Positions 34,550-41,972 of a stretch of DNA of 64,000 nucleotides are shown piece after piece (position 1 is the first letter of the stretch; each line of letters starts with the position of its first letter). The notes beneath the pieces are model-generated. The model searched no databases, was not told where the DNA came from, and saw nothing but the letters and a program-made list of their open reading frames with translations. Where the stretch lies: assembly GCA_947500005.1 (NCBI GenBank), contig CANMQJ010000006.1, positions 124,001-188,000 of the forward strand. Direction: 5' to 3'. The DNA comes from an uncultured Paracoccaceae bacterium (GTDB taxonomy: Bacteria; Pseudomonadota; Alphaproteobacteria; Rhodobacterales; Rhodobacteraceae). A program made the translations under genes and the position numbers.

Positions 34550-35150
34550 GAACCCCCGCGATCTGATCGGCCCAAAGCGCATAGGCGCGCGGGCTGGGGT
34601 GGTATCCGTCCGGCGCGGCCAGCGCCGGGTCATGGGGCATATCGAAACGCAGGTGACGCACCTCGGGCCGCGCCGCCGCCAACTCCGCCAGCGCCCCGTC
34701 CAGCCTTGCGGCCTGCCGTCCCAGCACCCAGGCCAGCGGTTGGGGCAGGGCGGGGAACCGCTCCATGGGTGGCACGCCCGACAGCACCACGCGTCGTGCG
34801 CCCATCTCCGCCAACCGATCCACCAGCGCGCCCTGCCGCGTGGCGAACCGCGCCCGGCTCACCCCGCGCGTCACGTCGTTCACGCCCAGCGCCGTCACCG
34901 CCATGTCGATCGGCCCCTCCACCGCGCCCAGCGCCGCCAGCGCATCCGCCGTGGTCCGTCCCGTCGCGGCCTCCAGCCGCCATTCGACCGCGTAATGCCG
35001 CCCCAGCCGCGCCAGCAGATGCCCCGACAGGGCCTGCGCTTGCGTTCCGGCGCCGACCCCCGCGGCCGAGCTGTCGCCGAGGATCAGCAGCCGCAGGTTC
35101 GGCCCACGCCCGAACCGGCCCGCACGCGGCCCCTCGGGCTCGGGCATCAT
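34521..35150 (-). CDS. SGNH/GDSL hydrolase family protein
   Basis: 209 residues from the ATG at 35150. Block I LLILGDSSAAGVG (nucleophile Ser), block III ALGVNDVT and the C-terminal DGYHPSPRAY with the Asp-His dyad give the SGNH fold; it should be an esterase or lipase of unknown substrate. The frame continues upstream as QILRLPLLPVLAAQGLLVRRRA, a hydrophobic N-terminus that looks real, but the only codons to start it are GTG (35168), TTG (35171) or CTG (35234). The CTG overlaps the stop of the upstream SnoaL-like gene as CTGA and has GGGAGG 7 bases before it. The true start may thus be 35234 (237 residues). Confidence 0.82.
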   Translation of the reverse strand: MMPEPEGPRAGRFGRGPNLRLLILGDSSAAGVGAGTQAQALSGHLLARLGRHYAVEWRLEAATGRTTADALAALGAVEGPIDMAVTALGVNDVTRGVSRARFATRQGALVDRLAEMGARRVVLSGVPPMERFPALPQPLAWVLGRQAARLDGALAELAAARPEVRHLRFDMPHDPALAAPDGYHPSPRAYALWADQIAGVLIGRDRRAS

Positions 35151-35230
35151 CTGTGCCCGCCGCCGCACCAACAGCCCCTGCGCTGCCAGAACCGGCAGCA
35201 GGGGCAGGCGCAGGATCTGATCCCCCGCGA

Positions 35231-35641
35231 TCAGGACAGGGCCTCCCTGAACTTGAGGAAGCGCGCATCCGTCATTACCCGCGCGTTCATTGCCTCGCGC
35301 AGGGCGCCGACACTCTTGTGGGGCCGCATCACGACCTCGAACTCGGCAATCAGGCCCTCGTCGTTCAACGTGATCAGGTCCACGCCCACCGCATCGAACT
35401 CGACCACCTTGCACTGGAACTCCAGCGCCCAGTCGCGGCCCTCGCCCATCACCCTGCGATAGCGGAAGTCGGAAAACACCTGCCCGACATGGCCCAGCAC
35501 CGCCGCCACGGCCTCGCGCCCCGTCCATGTCGCCCAATAGGTCGGCGGCATGAACCGAACCTCCTCGGCCAGGATCCCGTGGATCGCGTCTTCGTCGCCC
35601 TTGGCCACCACCGCCATCATTTTCTCGATCGTCGGATGCAT
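35231..35641 (-). CDS. nuclear transport factor 2 / SnoaL-like protein
   Basis: 136 residues, one cone-like NTF2 fold: helix IEKMMAVVAKGDEDAIHGILAEEVRFMPP, TWTGREAVAAVLGH, then strands DWALEFQCKVVEFDAVGVDLITLNDEGLIAEFEVVMRP. The pattern resembles SnoaL-like polyketide cyclase/limonene-epoxide-hydrolase relatives, whose functions vary; no substrate can be inferred. AGGAGAG stands before the ATG at 35641. Its stop overlaps the possible CTG start of the SGNH hydrolase, so the two are likely one unit. Confidence 0.85.
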   Translation of the reverse strand: MHPTIEKMMAVVAKGDEDAIHGILAEEVRFMPPTYWATWTGREAVAAVLGHVGQVFSDFRYRRVMGEGRDWALEFQCKVVEFDAVGVDLITLNDEGLIAEFEVVMRPHKSVGALREAMNARVMTDARFLKFREALS

Positions 35642-35738
35642 CGCGCTCTCCTTTTCGCTTGTTCCAGATTTGGACAGAGCGTCCCCCCGCGCAAGCCCGA
35701 CGTTGCGGGAGCGCGCGCGACGCGATAGAGCCCCGCCC

Positions 35739-36386
35739 ATGACCGACACCTACGCCCCGCCCGACAGCCCGCTCGACATCATCCACGAGGATGCGCAGAT
35801 CATCGTGGTGAACAAGCCGGCGGGCCTGCTATCGGTGCCCGGCAAGGGTGACCACCTCGCCGATTGCCTGCTTGCCAGGATTCAGGCGAGCTTTCCTCAG
35901 GCCCTGCTCGTCCACCGGCTCGACCGTGACACATCCGGCGTCATGGTCTTTGCCCAGACGCCTCACGCGCAGCGTCACCTGGGCCTGCAATTCGAAAAAC
36001 GGCAGGTGAAAAAGACTTATACTGCCCGCCTCTGGGGCCGGCTCGAGCCGAAAACCGGCACGGTCGACCTGCCGCTGATCGTCGACTGGCCGAACCGGCC
36101 GAAACAGATGGTCTGCCACGAGACGGGCCGCCCCGCCGTGACAGACTGGCGCGTGAAACGCTACGAGGGCGATACCACCCGCGTCCGCTTCCTGCCGCGC
36201 ACGGGCCGCTCACACCAGCTGCGCGTGCATGCGCTGGCGCTCGGCCACCCGATCCTGGGCGACCCGTTCTATGCCGAGGGGCCGGCGCGCGACTTTCCGC
36301 GGCTGATGCTCCATTCCGAGGAATTGCGGCTGAAGAACCCTGAGGGTGGAATTTCCCAGACCTTCCGAGTGCCGGCACCGTTCTGA
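35739..36386 (+). CDS. RluA-family pseudouridine synthase
   Basis: 215 residues. The catalytic Asp is in VHRLDRDTSGVMVFA; other family motifs are IIVVNKPAGLLSVPG, KKTYTARLWG, TGRSHQLRVHALALGHPILGD and the C-terminal RLMLHSEELR. The protein has no S4 domain and is short, like E. coli RluA, which modifies 23S rRNA U746 and tRNA U32; target cannot be fixed here. Start at 35739 gives the family N-terminus; a longer in-frame extension overlaps the divergent gene and is rejected. Confidence 0.9.
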   Translation: MTDTYAPPDSPLDIIHEDAQIIVVNKPAGLLSVPGKGDHLADCLLARIQASFPQALLVHRLDRDTSGVMVFAQTPHAQRHLGLQFEKRQVKKTYTARLWGRLEPKTGTVDLPLIVDWPNRPKQMVCHETGRPAVTDWRVKRYEGDTTRVRFLPRTGRSHQLRVHALALGHPILGDPFYAEGPARDFPRLMLHSEELRLKNPEGGISQTFRVPAPF

Positions 36387-36391
36387 GCGGA

Positions 36392-36440
36392 ACGCGCTAC
36401 GCGCGTGCCTGCGGCGCGAGTATTTTCGAAGAGATGAAGG
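36392..36440. repeat. intergenic palindromic element, copy B
   Basis: Short stem ACGCGC-TAC-GCGCGT (36392-36406), then GAGTATTTTCGAAGAGATGAAG (shortened: GAGTATTTTCGAAGAG at 36418-36433). This tail matches the tails of copies A (reverse strand) and C, so the three belong to one degenerate family placed just after gene ends. Confidence 0.5.
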
Positions 36441-36450
36441 GCAGGGGTGC

Positions 36451-37296
36451 TCAGACCCCGATGGGGATCCAGCCCTCAGGCAGGATGTCCGGGTTCGCCA
36501 GCTTGGGGTCGCCGAACCAGCGGGCGGGCGCGGCGACCTGCTTGACCGGGTTCGCGTTCAGCCATGCGGCCCACCAGCTGAACGAGGAATTTCCGATGAT
36601 GTTGTGCCGGCAGAGGCTCATGAGGCGCATGTCCTCGAAATCGGTCTCGGGGCCGTTGAAATCCACCACGACTTTTTCCACGGGCAGGGGCAGGTTCGTC
36701 TTGGCCCACTCCGGATCGTCCGAAAAGACATAGACCGTGGGCGTCCCCTCTACACGCTCCAGCAGGCGCGCCAGCGCCGCCTCGTAATAGCGCTGGTCGC
36801 ACAGCACATGCGCCGCCAGCGTCACGTAGTCGCCGCGCCGTACATGCAGCGAGATCGCCTCGTTCTGGCCGATCTGGGCCGCCATATCCGCGTTCTGCCG
36901 ATTTGAGAAATCGGGGAAGCTGAAAGCCTGTCGGATCTCGTCCGCGATATGGACGAAATATTTCTCCGACTGCCAGTAACCATGCAGATAGGTGCCGTCG
37001 GGTGCCGTCTCGATCGCCGGGTTGTATCCCAATCCCTTTTCTCGAAAAAAGCGCGGATGCCGTCCTGTCACGCGCCAGACCGCGTAGGACAATGGTGCGT
37101 CCGTCTTCAAGGGCGGCAGCGCCTCGGGTTCCGACACGTCCAGATCGAAGACCCGGGTGAGTACCCCTTCGCCACGCGCCGCCGCGCCGCGCGTGTCCAG
37201 CGCCACCGTCGTACGCCGCCGCGCGGCAAGCCCGGCAGCGGCGGCAAATTGGAACATCTGGTTGCCCAGGCGGCCGTGCAGGCGGGTCGTGATCAT
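36451..37296 (-). CDS. alpha-1,2-fucosyltransferase-like glycosyltransferase (GT11)
   Basis: 281 residues. The GT11 start ITTRLHGRLGNQMFQFAAAAGLA is nearly diagnostic; the donor-site motif HVRRGDYV is at 151-158, and GNSSFSWWAAWLN at about 235-247 closes the catalytic domain. It should add fucose (or another sugar from a GDP donor) to a galactose-type acceptor in a surface polysaccharide or O-antigen. It is isolated here: no other polysaccharide genes flank it, so the acceptor pathway lies elsewhere. Confidence 0.9.
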   Translation of the reverse strand: MITTRLHGRLGNQMFQFAAAAGLAARRRTTVALDTRGAAARGEGVLTRVFDLDVSEPEALPPLKTDAPLSYAVWRVTGRHPRFFREKGLGYNPAIETAPDGTYLHGYWQSEKYFVHIADEIRQAFSFPDFSNRQNADMAAQIGQNEAISLHVRRGDYVTLAAHVLCDQRYYEAALARLLERVEGTPTVYVFSDDPEWAKTNLPLPVEKVVVDFNGPETDFEDMRLMSLCRHNIIGNSSFSWWAAWLNANPVKQVAAPARWFGDPKLANPDILPEGWIPIGV

Positions 37297-37352
37297 GGCG
37301 GCTCTCCTTTCCCTCCCGTCTATCGCCCCGTCCCGCGCGAGGAAAGCACCGC

Positions 37353-37381
37353 TTGACGCGGGGCCGGTTCCGGCGCTAAGG
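37353..37381 (+). promoter_or_regulatory. possible sigma70 promoter ahead of the glyoxalase-superfamily gene
   Basis: TTGACG (37353-37358), 17-base spacer, CTAAGG (37376-37381). The -35 matches 5 of 6, the -10 is weaker. A 7-bp hairpin (37385-37391 with 37401-37407) starts where transcription would begin. The promoter would give a ~145-base leader before the ATG at 37534. Confidence 0.35.
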
Positions 37382-37533
37382 GAACGGCAGGTTCGGGTTC
37401 CCTGCCGCTCGCGGCCTCTGGCTTTGGTGAAACCCGTACGGAAATTCTCATCCCCTGCCGACCCTCATGGGCGCGCAAGGATGGCAATGCGAGCCCCGTC
37501 CGATCTCCGCGCTGCCCCCGAAAGAGGCAAGAG

Positions 37534-37971
37534 ATGACCGATTCCTCCGATCCAACCCCAGTGGCCGCTCTCAAGGAGCAGGCAAGGCGCCTGCGCGAAG
37601 GCCTGCGCGCCTCGGGTCAATCCGTCACACAGTCCCAGGCGTTGGAATTGCTGGCCCGCCAGCATGGCGCGCGCGACTGGAACACCCTGCGGGCCCGCGC
37701 AGGCAACCGGCTGATCCTGCGTGTGGGCGAGCGTGTTTCCGGCCGCTATCTCGGCCAGCCGTTCACGGCCGAACTGCGCGGGATCACCACGCTGAACGAT
37801 GGCGCCCAGCGGCGCGTCACGCTGCATTTCGACGAACCGGTGGACGTGGTGCGGTTCGACAGCTTCTCCTCTTTCCGCCAACGGGTCAGCGGCGTGATCG
37901 GCTGGGATGGGCGTTCGCCGCGCTCCACCTCGGATGGGCAACCGCAGCTGGTCATCCACGAGGTGATCTGA
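37534..37971 (+). CDS. glyoxalase-superfamily-like small protein
   Basis: 145 residues. The N-terminal part (about 10-55) AALKEQARRLREGLRASG ... TQSQALELLARQHGARDWNTLRA is a helical motif often found at the N-terminus of proteins annotated as glyoxalase superfamily; the second half (SGRYLGQPFTAELRGI ... RRVTLHFDEPVDVVRFDSF) forms beta-strands. No metal or catalytic residues typical of glyoxalase I are evident, so the name should not be read as an enzyme activity. Function unknown. Confidence 0.65.
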   Translation: MTDSSDPTPVAALKEQARRLREGLRASGQSVTQSQALELLARQHGARDWNTLRARAGNRLILRVGERVSGRYLGQPFTAELRGITTLNDGAQRRVTLHFDEPVDVVRFDSFSSFRQRVSGVIGWDGRSPRSTSDGQPQLVIHEVI

Positions 37972-38120
37972 GTGCACCCGCCGCGCCCGACTGGGCGCGG
38001 CCCGGCCCACCCCCGCCAGCGGGTCGGGCGTCAGCCCGGCCTGCGCGGGGGCGGGTGCCCCCCTTGGCCTCGGCGCGCCCCTTTGTCAGATTGGGCGGGC
38101 CGCTCAGGGAAGGACAGGAC

Positions 38121-38732
38121 ATGGATGGGAAACTCGCACAGGAAACGGCGAAGTACCGAGTTTATTCCCCGGCGCTTCATGCCGCGCTGGCTGACGATCC
38201 GTTCTACGCAACGCTCGAGGCCCGTGCCCATCATCCCGAGGGCAAGCGTGCCGCCATGCTGGCATATTACGACTACTCGATGCTCGAGGCGGATCGCTAC
38301 GGCTTGCTCCGCCTGTCTGATGCCCCCGGTGCCTCTGTCTGGGCTGTGCCGCTCGACCAGGCGACCTACGCCCGCAAGACGCACGAGAAGGCCGCCGTGC
38401 TGCGGGCGCAGATGGGCGAAGCGGCGCTTGCCACCTATGAGGCGATGAATGCCAACATGGCCAAGGGCACCCTGCCGCTTGTAGATGAGACGGATTGGTA
38501 CCTGTCGATCCTCGGCCTCGATCCCGCGAAGCAGGGCCGCGGACGTGGTGCCGATCTGCTTGCCCCGATCCTCACCCGCGCCGATGCCTCAGGCGCGGCC
38601 TGCTATTGCGAGACCTTCACCCCGCGCAACATGAGCTTTTACGAAAGGCTGGGCTTTGCCAGCGTCGGTCGCTTTTTCGAGCCGGTGACTGGTGCCGACT
38701 ATCACGTGATGCGGCGGCCGGTTGGAGGCTGA
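38121..38732 (+). CDS. GNAT family N-acetyltransferase
   Basis: 203 residues. The acetyl-CoA pyrophosphate loop is AKQGRGRGADLLAPIL (Q/R-x-x-G-x-G/A), preceded by strand WYLSILGLDP and followed by ASGAACYCETFTPRNMSFYERLGF, the usual GNAT C-terminal block. The acceptor is unknown; an unusual all-helical first 100 residues resembles other GNATs acting on small molecules. AAGGACAGGAC precedes the ATG. Convergent with aldehyde dehydrogenase; a shared hairpin lies between. Confidence 0.88.
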   Translation: MDGKLAQETAKYRVYSPALHAALADDPFYATLEARAHHPEGKRAAMLAYYDYSMLEADRYGLLRLSDAPGASVWAVPLDQATYARKTHEKAAVLRAQMGEAALATYEAMNANMAKGTLPLVDETDWYLSILGLDPAKQGRGRGADLLAPILTRADASGAACYCETFTPRNMSFYERLGFASVGRFFEPVTGADYHVMRRPVGG

Positions 38733-38738
38733 CGGAAA

Positions 38739-38762
38739 ACCCCGCAGCTTTCGCCGCGGGGT
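38739..38762. terminator. bidirectional terminator between GNAT and aldehyde dehydrogenase genes
   Basis: 7-bp stem (38739-38745 with 38756-38762). On the minus strand it is followed by TTTTCC, so it works best for the aldehyde dehydrogenase transcript; on the plus strand the tail is ATTGTCGTTT. Confidence 0.65.
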
Positions 38763-38794
38763 ATTGTCGTTTCACGTCTTCGTTGCGCAGGCGC

Positions 38795-40234
38795 TTATTC
38801 GGCGGCCCAGCCGCTCACGGCTTTGACCTCGAGGAAGTCCTCGATGCCCCAGACGCCGCCCTCGCGGCCGTTGCCGGACTGCTTCATGCCGCCAAAGGGC
38901 GCGCCCGCGCCGCGCGGTTGGCCGTTCATCTCGACCATGCCCGACCGCAGCGACCGCGCCATCCGCTTGAGCCGTTCGGGATCCTGCGTCTGGACGTAGT
39001 TCGTCAGGCCATAAGGCGTGTCGTTGGCGATCTCGATGGCCTCTTCCTCGCTGTCGAAGGGAATCATCGTCAGTACCGGTCCAAAGATTTCCTCGCGGGC
39101 GATGGTCATCTGGTTGTTGGCATCGGCAAAGACCGTGGGCCGCACGTAATAGCCCTTGTTTAGCCCGTCGGGCCGGCCCGGGCCGCCCGCGACCAGCCGC
39201 GCGCCCTCGTCGATACCCTTCTGGATCAGGTCCTGGATCTTGTTCCACTGGACCTCGTTCACGACGGGGCCGATATGGCGGCCTTCGTCACTGGCGGGGC
39301 CGACCTGGACCGATTGCGCGACGCTCGCCGCCGTCTCGACCGCCTGATCATAGACGCCGCGCTGCACCAGCATCCGGCTGGGCGCGTTGCAGGACTGGCC
39401 GGTGTTGTTCATCATGTGGATGACGCCGCGCTTGACGGCCTTTTCGTCGGCATCCTCGAAGATCACGTTGGCGCCCTTGCCGCCCAGTTCCAGGTGCACC
39501 TTCTTCAGCGTGTCGGCCGCGTTGATCGAGATCAGCCGCCCGGCGCGGGTCGATCCGGTGAAGCTCACCATGTCCACATCGGGATGCCCCGACAGCTGCG
39601 AACCCACGCCCGCGCCATCGCCGTTGACGAGGTTGAACACCCCCTTGGGGAACCCGGCCTCGTCCATCATCTCGGCAAAGACCATCGCGTCGAGCGGGCT
39701 CTGCTCCGACGGTTTCAGAACCATCGTGCAGCCAGCAACCGCCGCAGCGCCCACCTTGAGCGTGATCTGGTTCATCGGCCAGTTCCACGGCGTGATCAGC
39801 GCCGCAACACCCACCGCCTCGTGGATGATGCGGTCGTTGGGGGCATGATCGCCCAGCGGCTTTTCGAACTGGAACGACTTGGCGGCGCGAACGAAGTTCT
39901 TCAGGTGAAAGATGCCCGCGCCCACCTGGGCCTGCCGCGCCATGTCGATCGGCGCGCCCATCTCGGTCGAGATCGCCTGCGCCAGGTCCTCGCCGCGCGA
40001 CTTGTAGACCTCGATCAGCTTCTCGATCAGCGCGATACGCTCTTCGGGCGGGGTCGCCATCCAGCCGGGCAGGGCGGCCTTGGCGGCGGCCACGGCGGCA
40101 TTGGTGTCGGCTTCGGAGCCCAGCGAGATCACCGCGCAGGGTTCCTCGGTCGAAGGGTCGATGACATGGAAATCATGCGGCTGGGCGGGGTCCACCCAAC
40201 GCCCGTTGATATAGAACTGACGCTTTTCGATCAT
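38795..40234 (-). CDS. NAD(P)-dependent aldehyde dehydrogenase
   Basis: 479 residues. ALDH superfamily with ITPWNWPMNQITLKVGAA, the NAD-site FTGSTRAGR, the general base E249 in LELGGKG and the nucleophile C282 in TGQSCNAPSR, plus EEIFGPVL near the C-terminus. It oxidises an aldehyde to the acid; the wording is of the broad betaine-aldehyde/gamma-glutamyl-type cluster but specificity is open. Start at 40234 is the first residue of the conserved N-terminus (FYINGRWV). It is divergent from the peroxiredoxin gene; a dyad lies between them. Confidence 0.93.
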   Translation of the reverse strand: MIEKRQFYINGRWVDPAQPHDFHVIDPSTEEPCAVISLGSEADTNAAVAAAKAALPGWMATPPEERIALIEKLIEVYKSRGEDLAQAISTEMGAPIDMARQAQVGAGIFHLKNFVRAAKSFQFEKPLGDHAPNDRIIHEAVGVAALITPWNWPMNQITLKVGAAAVAGCTMVLKPSEQSPLDAMVFAEMMDEAGFPKGVFNLVNGDGAGVGSQLSGHPDVDMVSFTGSTRAGRLISINAADTLKKVHLELGGKGANVIFEDADEKAVKRGVIHMMNNTGQSCNAPSRMLVQRGVYDQAVETAASVAQSVQVGPASDEGRHIGPVVNEVQWNKIQDLIQKGIDEGARLVAGGPGRPDGLNKGYYVRPTVFADANNQMTIAREEIFGPVLTMIPFDSEEEAIEIANDTPYGLTNYVQTQDPERLKRMARSLRSGMVEMNGQPRGAGAPFGGMKQSGNGREGGVWGIEDFLEVKAVSGWAAE

Positions 40235-40344
40235 CTCTGCGGCCTTTCGGTTCTTGAACTGGCCCGACCGGGCGGTCGGGTTTTCTGCGACACTGTGGCA
40301 CTCGCGGGCGCGCAGGGCAAGCCACGCTTTCGGGACCCGGGCTA

Positions 40345-40368
40345 TCACATTCATGATGCGAAATGTGA
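40345..40368. promoter_or_regulatory. dyad between aldehyde dehydrogenase and peroxiredoxin genes
   Basis: TCACATT (40345-40351) and AATGTGA (40362-40368) form a perfect 7-bp inverted repeat with a 10-base spacer in the middle of a 219-bp divergent region. Size and spacing suit a LysR- or GntR-type regulator, but none is encoded nearby. Confidence 0.4.
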
Positions 40369-40453
40369 TGCGGCGCTTTTGCCTGTTGTGGCGCGCCTTC
40401 GGCGTCCCTACCTTGCCCGCGACACGAGTCACTCAAGCCGAGAGGAGCACCCA

Positions 40454-41107
40454 ATGGGCCTTCGCATCAACGATACCGTTCCCAACTTCACCGCCGAAAC
40501 CGATCAGGGCACGATCACCTTCCATGACTGGATCGGCGATAGCTGGGCAATCCTGTTCTCGCACCCCAAGGATTTCACCCCCGTGTGCACCACCGAGTTC
40601 GGCGCCGTGGCACAGCTGGCCGATGAATGGGAAAAGCGCAACACCAAGGTGATCGGCGTGTCGGTCGACGGTGTCGAGGATCACCGCAAGTGGAAGGGCG
40701 ACATCGAGACCTATGCCAAGACCAAGGCGGGCTTTCCGATCATCGCCGACGAGGGGCTGGAGGTGTCGAAAGCCTTCGACATGCTTCCGGCCGAGGCCTA
40801 TCTGCCCGATGGCCGCACGCCGGCCGACAGCGCGACGGTGCGCTCGGTCTTCATCATCGGGCCGGACAAGCAACTCAAACTGTCGATGACCTACCCGATG
40901 ACCGTCGGCCGCAACTTTGCCGAGGTGCTGCGCGCCCTCGACGGGTTGCAGATGTCGCTGGGCAAGGGCGTCGCCACCCCCGCCGACTGGCGCCCGGGCG
41001 AGGACGTGATCATTCCGCCCAGCGTCTCGGACGAGGACGCCAAGGCGAAGTTCGGTGAGTTCGAGACGATCTTCCCCTACCTGCGCAAGACCAAGGCGCC
41101 GCAGTAA
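40454..41107 (+). CDS. 1-Cys peroxiredoxin (Prx6 type)
   Basis: 217 residues, the Prx6 length. The peroxidatic C45 is in HPKDFTPVCTTEFG (motif P-x3-T/S-x2-C); the Prx6-specific C-terminal extension (QMSLGKGVATPADWRPGEDVIIPPSVSDEDAKAKF) is complete and no resolving Cys is seen. It reduces hydrogen peroxide and organic peroxides with a small thiol or glutathione system. GAGGAG lies before the ATG. Divergent from the aldehyde dehydrogenase gene. Confidence 0.95.
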   Translation: MGLRINDTVPNFTAETDQGTITFHDWIGDSWAILFSHPKDFTPVCTTEFGAVAQLADEWEKRNTKVIGVSVDGVEDHRKWKGDIETYAKTKAGFPIIADEGLEVSKAFDMLPAEAYLPDGRTPADSATVRSVFIIGPDKQLKLSMTYPMTVGRNFAEVLRALDGLQMSLGKGVATPADWRPGEDVIIPPSVSDEDAKAKFGEFETIFPYLRKTKAPQ

Positions 41108-41120
41108 CCGGCTCGGTCGT

Positions 41121-41166
41121 GGGGGCATTTCCCCCGCGGCCCCAAGGTATTTTTCAACAGAAGAAG
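41121..41166. repeat. intergenic palindromic element, copy C
   Basis: GGGGG-CATTT-CCCCC stem (41121-41135), then AAGGTATTTTTCAACAGAAG (41144-41163). The tail matches GAGTATTTTCGAAGAGATGAAG-type tail of copy B. It lies right after the peroxiredoxin stop and could also act as a bidirectional transcript end for the convergent GT25 gene. Confidence 0.5.
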
Positions 41167-41167
41167 A

Positions 41168-41881
41168 TCAGGGACGCTGCGGCCGCGCACGGATTCGCGC
41201 GCGATAGATCGCCCGGCGGATCTCGCGCAGGGCACGGCTGCCTGCGGGGCGTTTCTGGATCGTCGAGCCGCCCAGTTCCTCGGTCAGTTCCCTGACACCC
41301 GAGGGCCGGACCGTGTGCACCCTCTGGCCGGTGACCCAGTGCATCTGCACGAAGGAATCCACCGGTCGGTCGATCGTCTCGGACGCGGCCAGAAGACGCC
41401 TGGCGGCATCCTGCCCGACGATCTGCGCCACCGTCTGCAACCCGATCACACGGGGCAGGAACAGCAGGGCAGGTCCCTTTTTGGCCACCATCGCCACCGG
41501 TATCTCGCGCGGCTTGGCGGGCAGGCGGATATAGCTGTCCCGTCCGGCATGGGCGCGCGCGAGTTGCAGCGCGGCCTCCCATTCGGGAGAGATAGGGGAA
41601 AGGTCGTCTTCGACGATCAGGGCGTGATCCAGCCCCTCCTCGACGATCCGCTGCCAGCAGGCACGGTGGCTCAGGAAACACCCCACTTCACCGCCGCTCA
41701 GCGCAAAGGGATAGCCTGGCGCATGAAGATCACCGGGCCGCGTCTCGACCCCGCCCGCCGCCAGCACGTCGGCCCCGCGCACCGCGTCCACGATCTCGGC
41801 CTCCGGAAGACGGTCGAGCAACTGCCTCACGTTGGGGGCACGTTTCCGGTCGCCGGCCATGTGAATGATGAATGTACGCAT
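41168..41881 (-). CDS. glycosyltransferase family 25 (LPS biosynthesis type)
   Basis: 237 residues. GT25 hallmarks: an N-terminal strand MRTFIIHMAGDRKRAPNV (usually xxINLxxxxxR), the GEVGCFLSHRACWQ motif, and the donor-site LIVEDDLSP (E-D-D). Bacterial GT25 enzymes add galactose or glucose to lipooligosaccharide cores. It stands alone between the peroxiredoxin and pnp genes. It lies downstream of pnp on the same strand but behind pnp's terminator. Confidence 0.88.
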   Translation of the reverse strand: MRTFIIHMAGDRKRAPNVRQLLDRLPEAEIVDAVRGADVLAAGGVETRPGDLHAPGYPFALSGGEVGCFLSHRACWQRIVEEGLDHALIVEDDLSPISPEWEAALQLARAHAGRDSYIRLPAKPREIPVAMVAKKGPALLFLPRVIGLQTVAQIVGQDAARRLLAASETIDRPVDSFVQMHWVTGQRVHTVRPSGVRELTEELGGSTIQKRPAGSRALREIRRAIYRARIRARPQRP

Positions 41882-41913
41882 GGCGACCTCTTAGCGCGCG
41901 GCAGGCTTCGCGC

Positions 41914-41947
41914 AAACGGAAAAGGCCCCGGCATCGCTGCCGGGGCC
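41914..41947 (-). terminator. rho-independent terminator of pnp
   Basis: Perfect 10-bp GC-rich stem (41924-41933 with 41938-41947), 4-base loop, followed on the minus strand by TTTTCCGTTT. It begins 26 bases after the pnp stop codon. Confidence 0.9.
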
Positions 41948-41972
41948 CTCGGAAATCTCGGAAAGGCGCGGA

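Noticed and set aside
37385..37407. Sequence GGCAGG-TTCGGGTTC-CCTGCC resembling a tRNA T-arm
   Set aside because: The loop has nine bases, not seven, and no acceptor stem, anticodon or D-arm can be built around it.
40263..40284. Hairpin CCCGACC-GGGC-GGTCGGG followed by TTTT on the plus strand
   Set aside because: Terminator-like, but no plus-strand gene lies upstream; it is within the aldehyde dehydrogenase leader. Kept only as a note.
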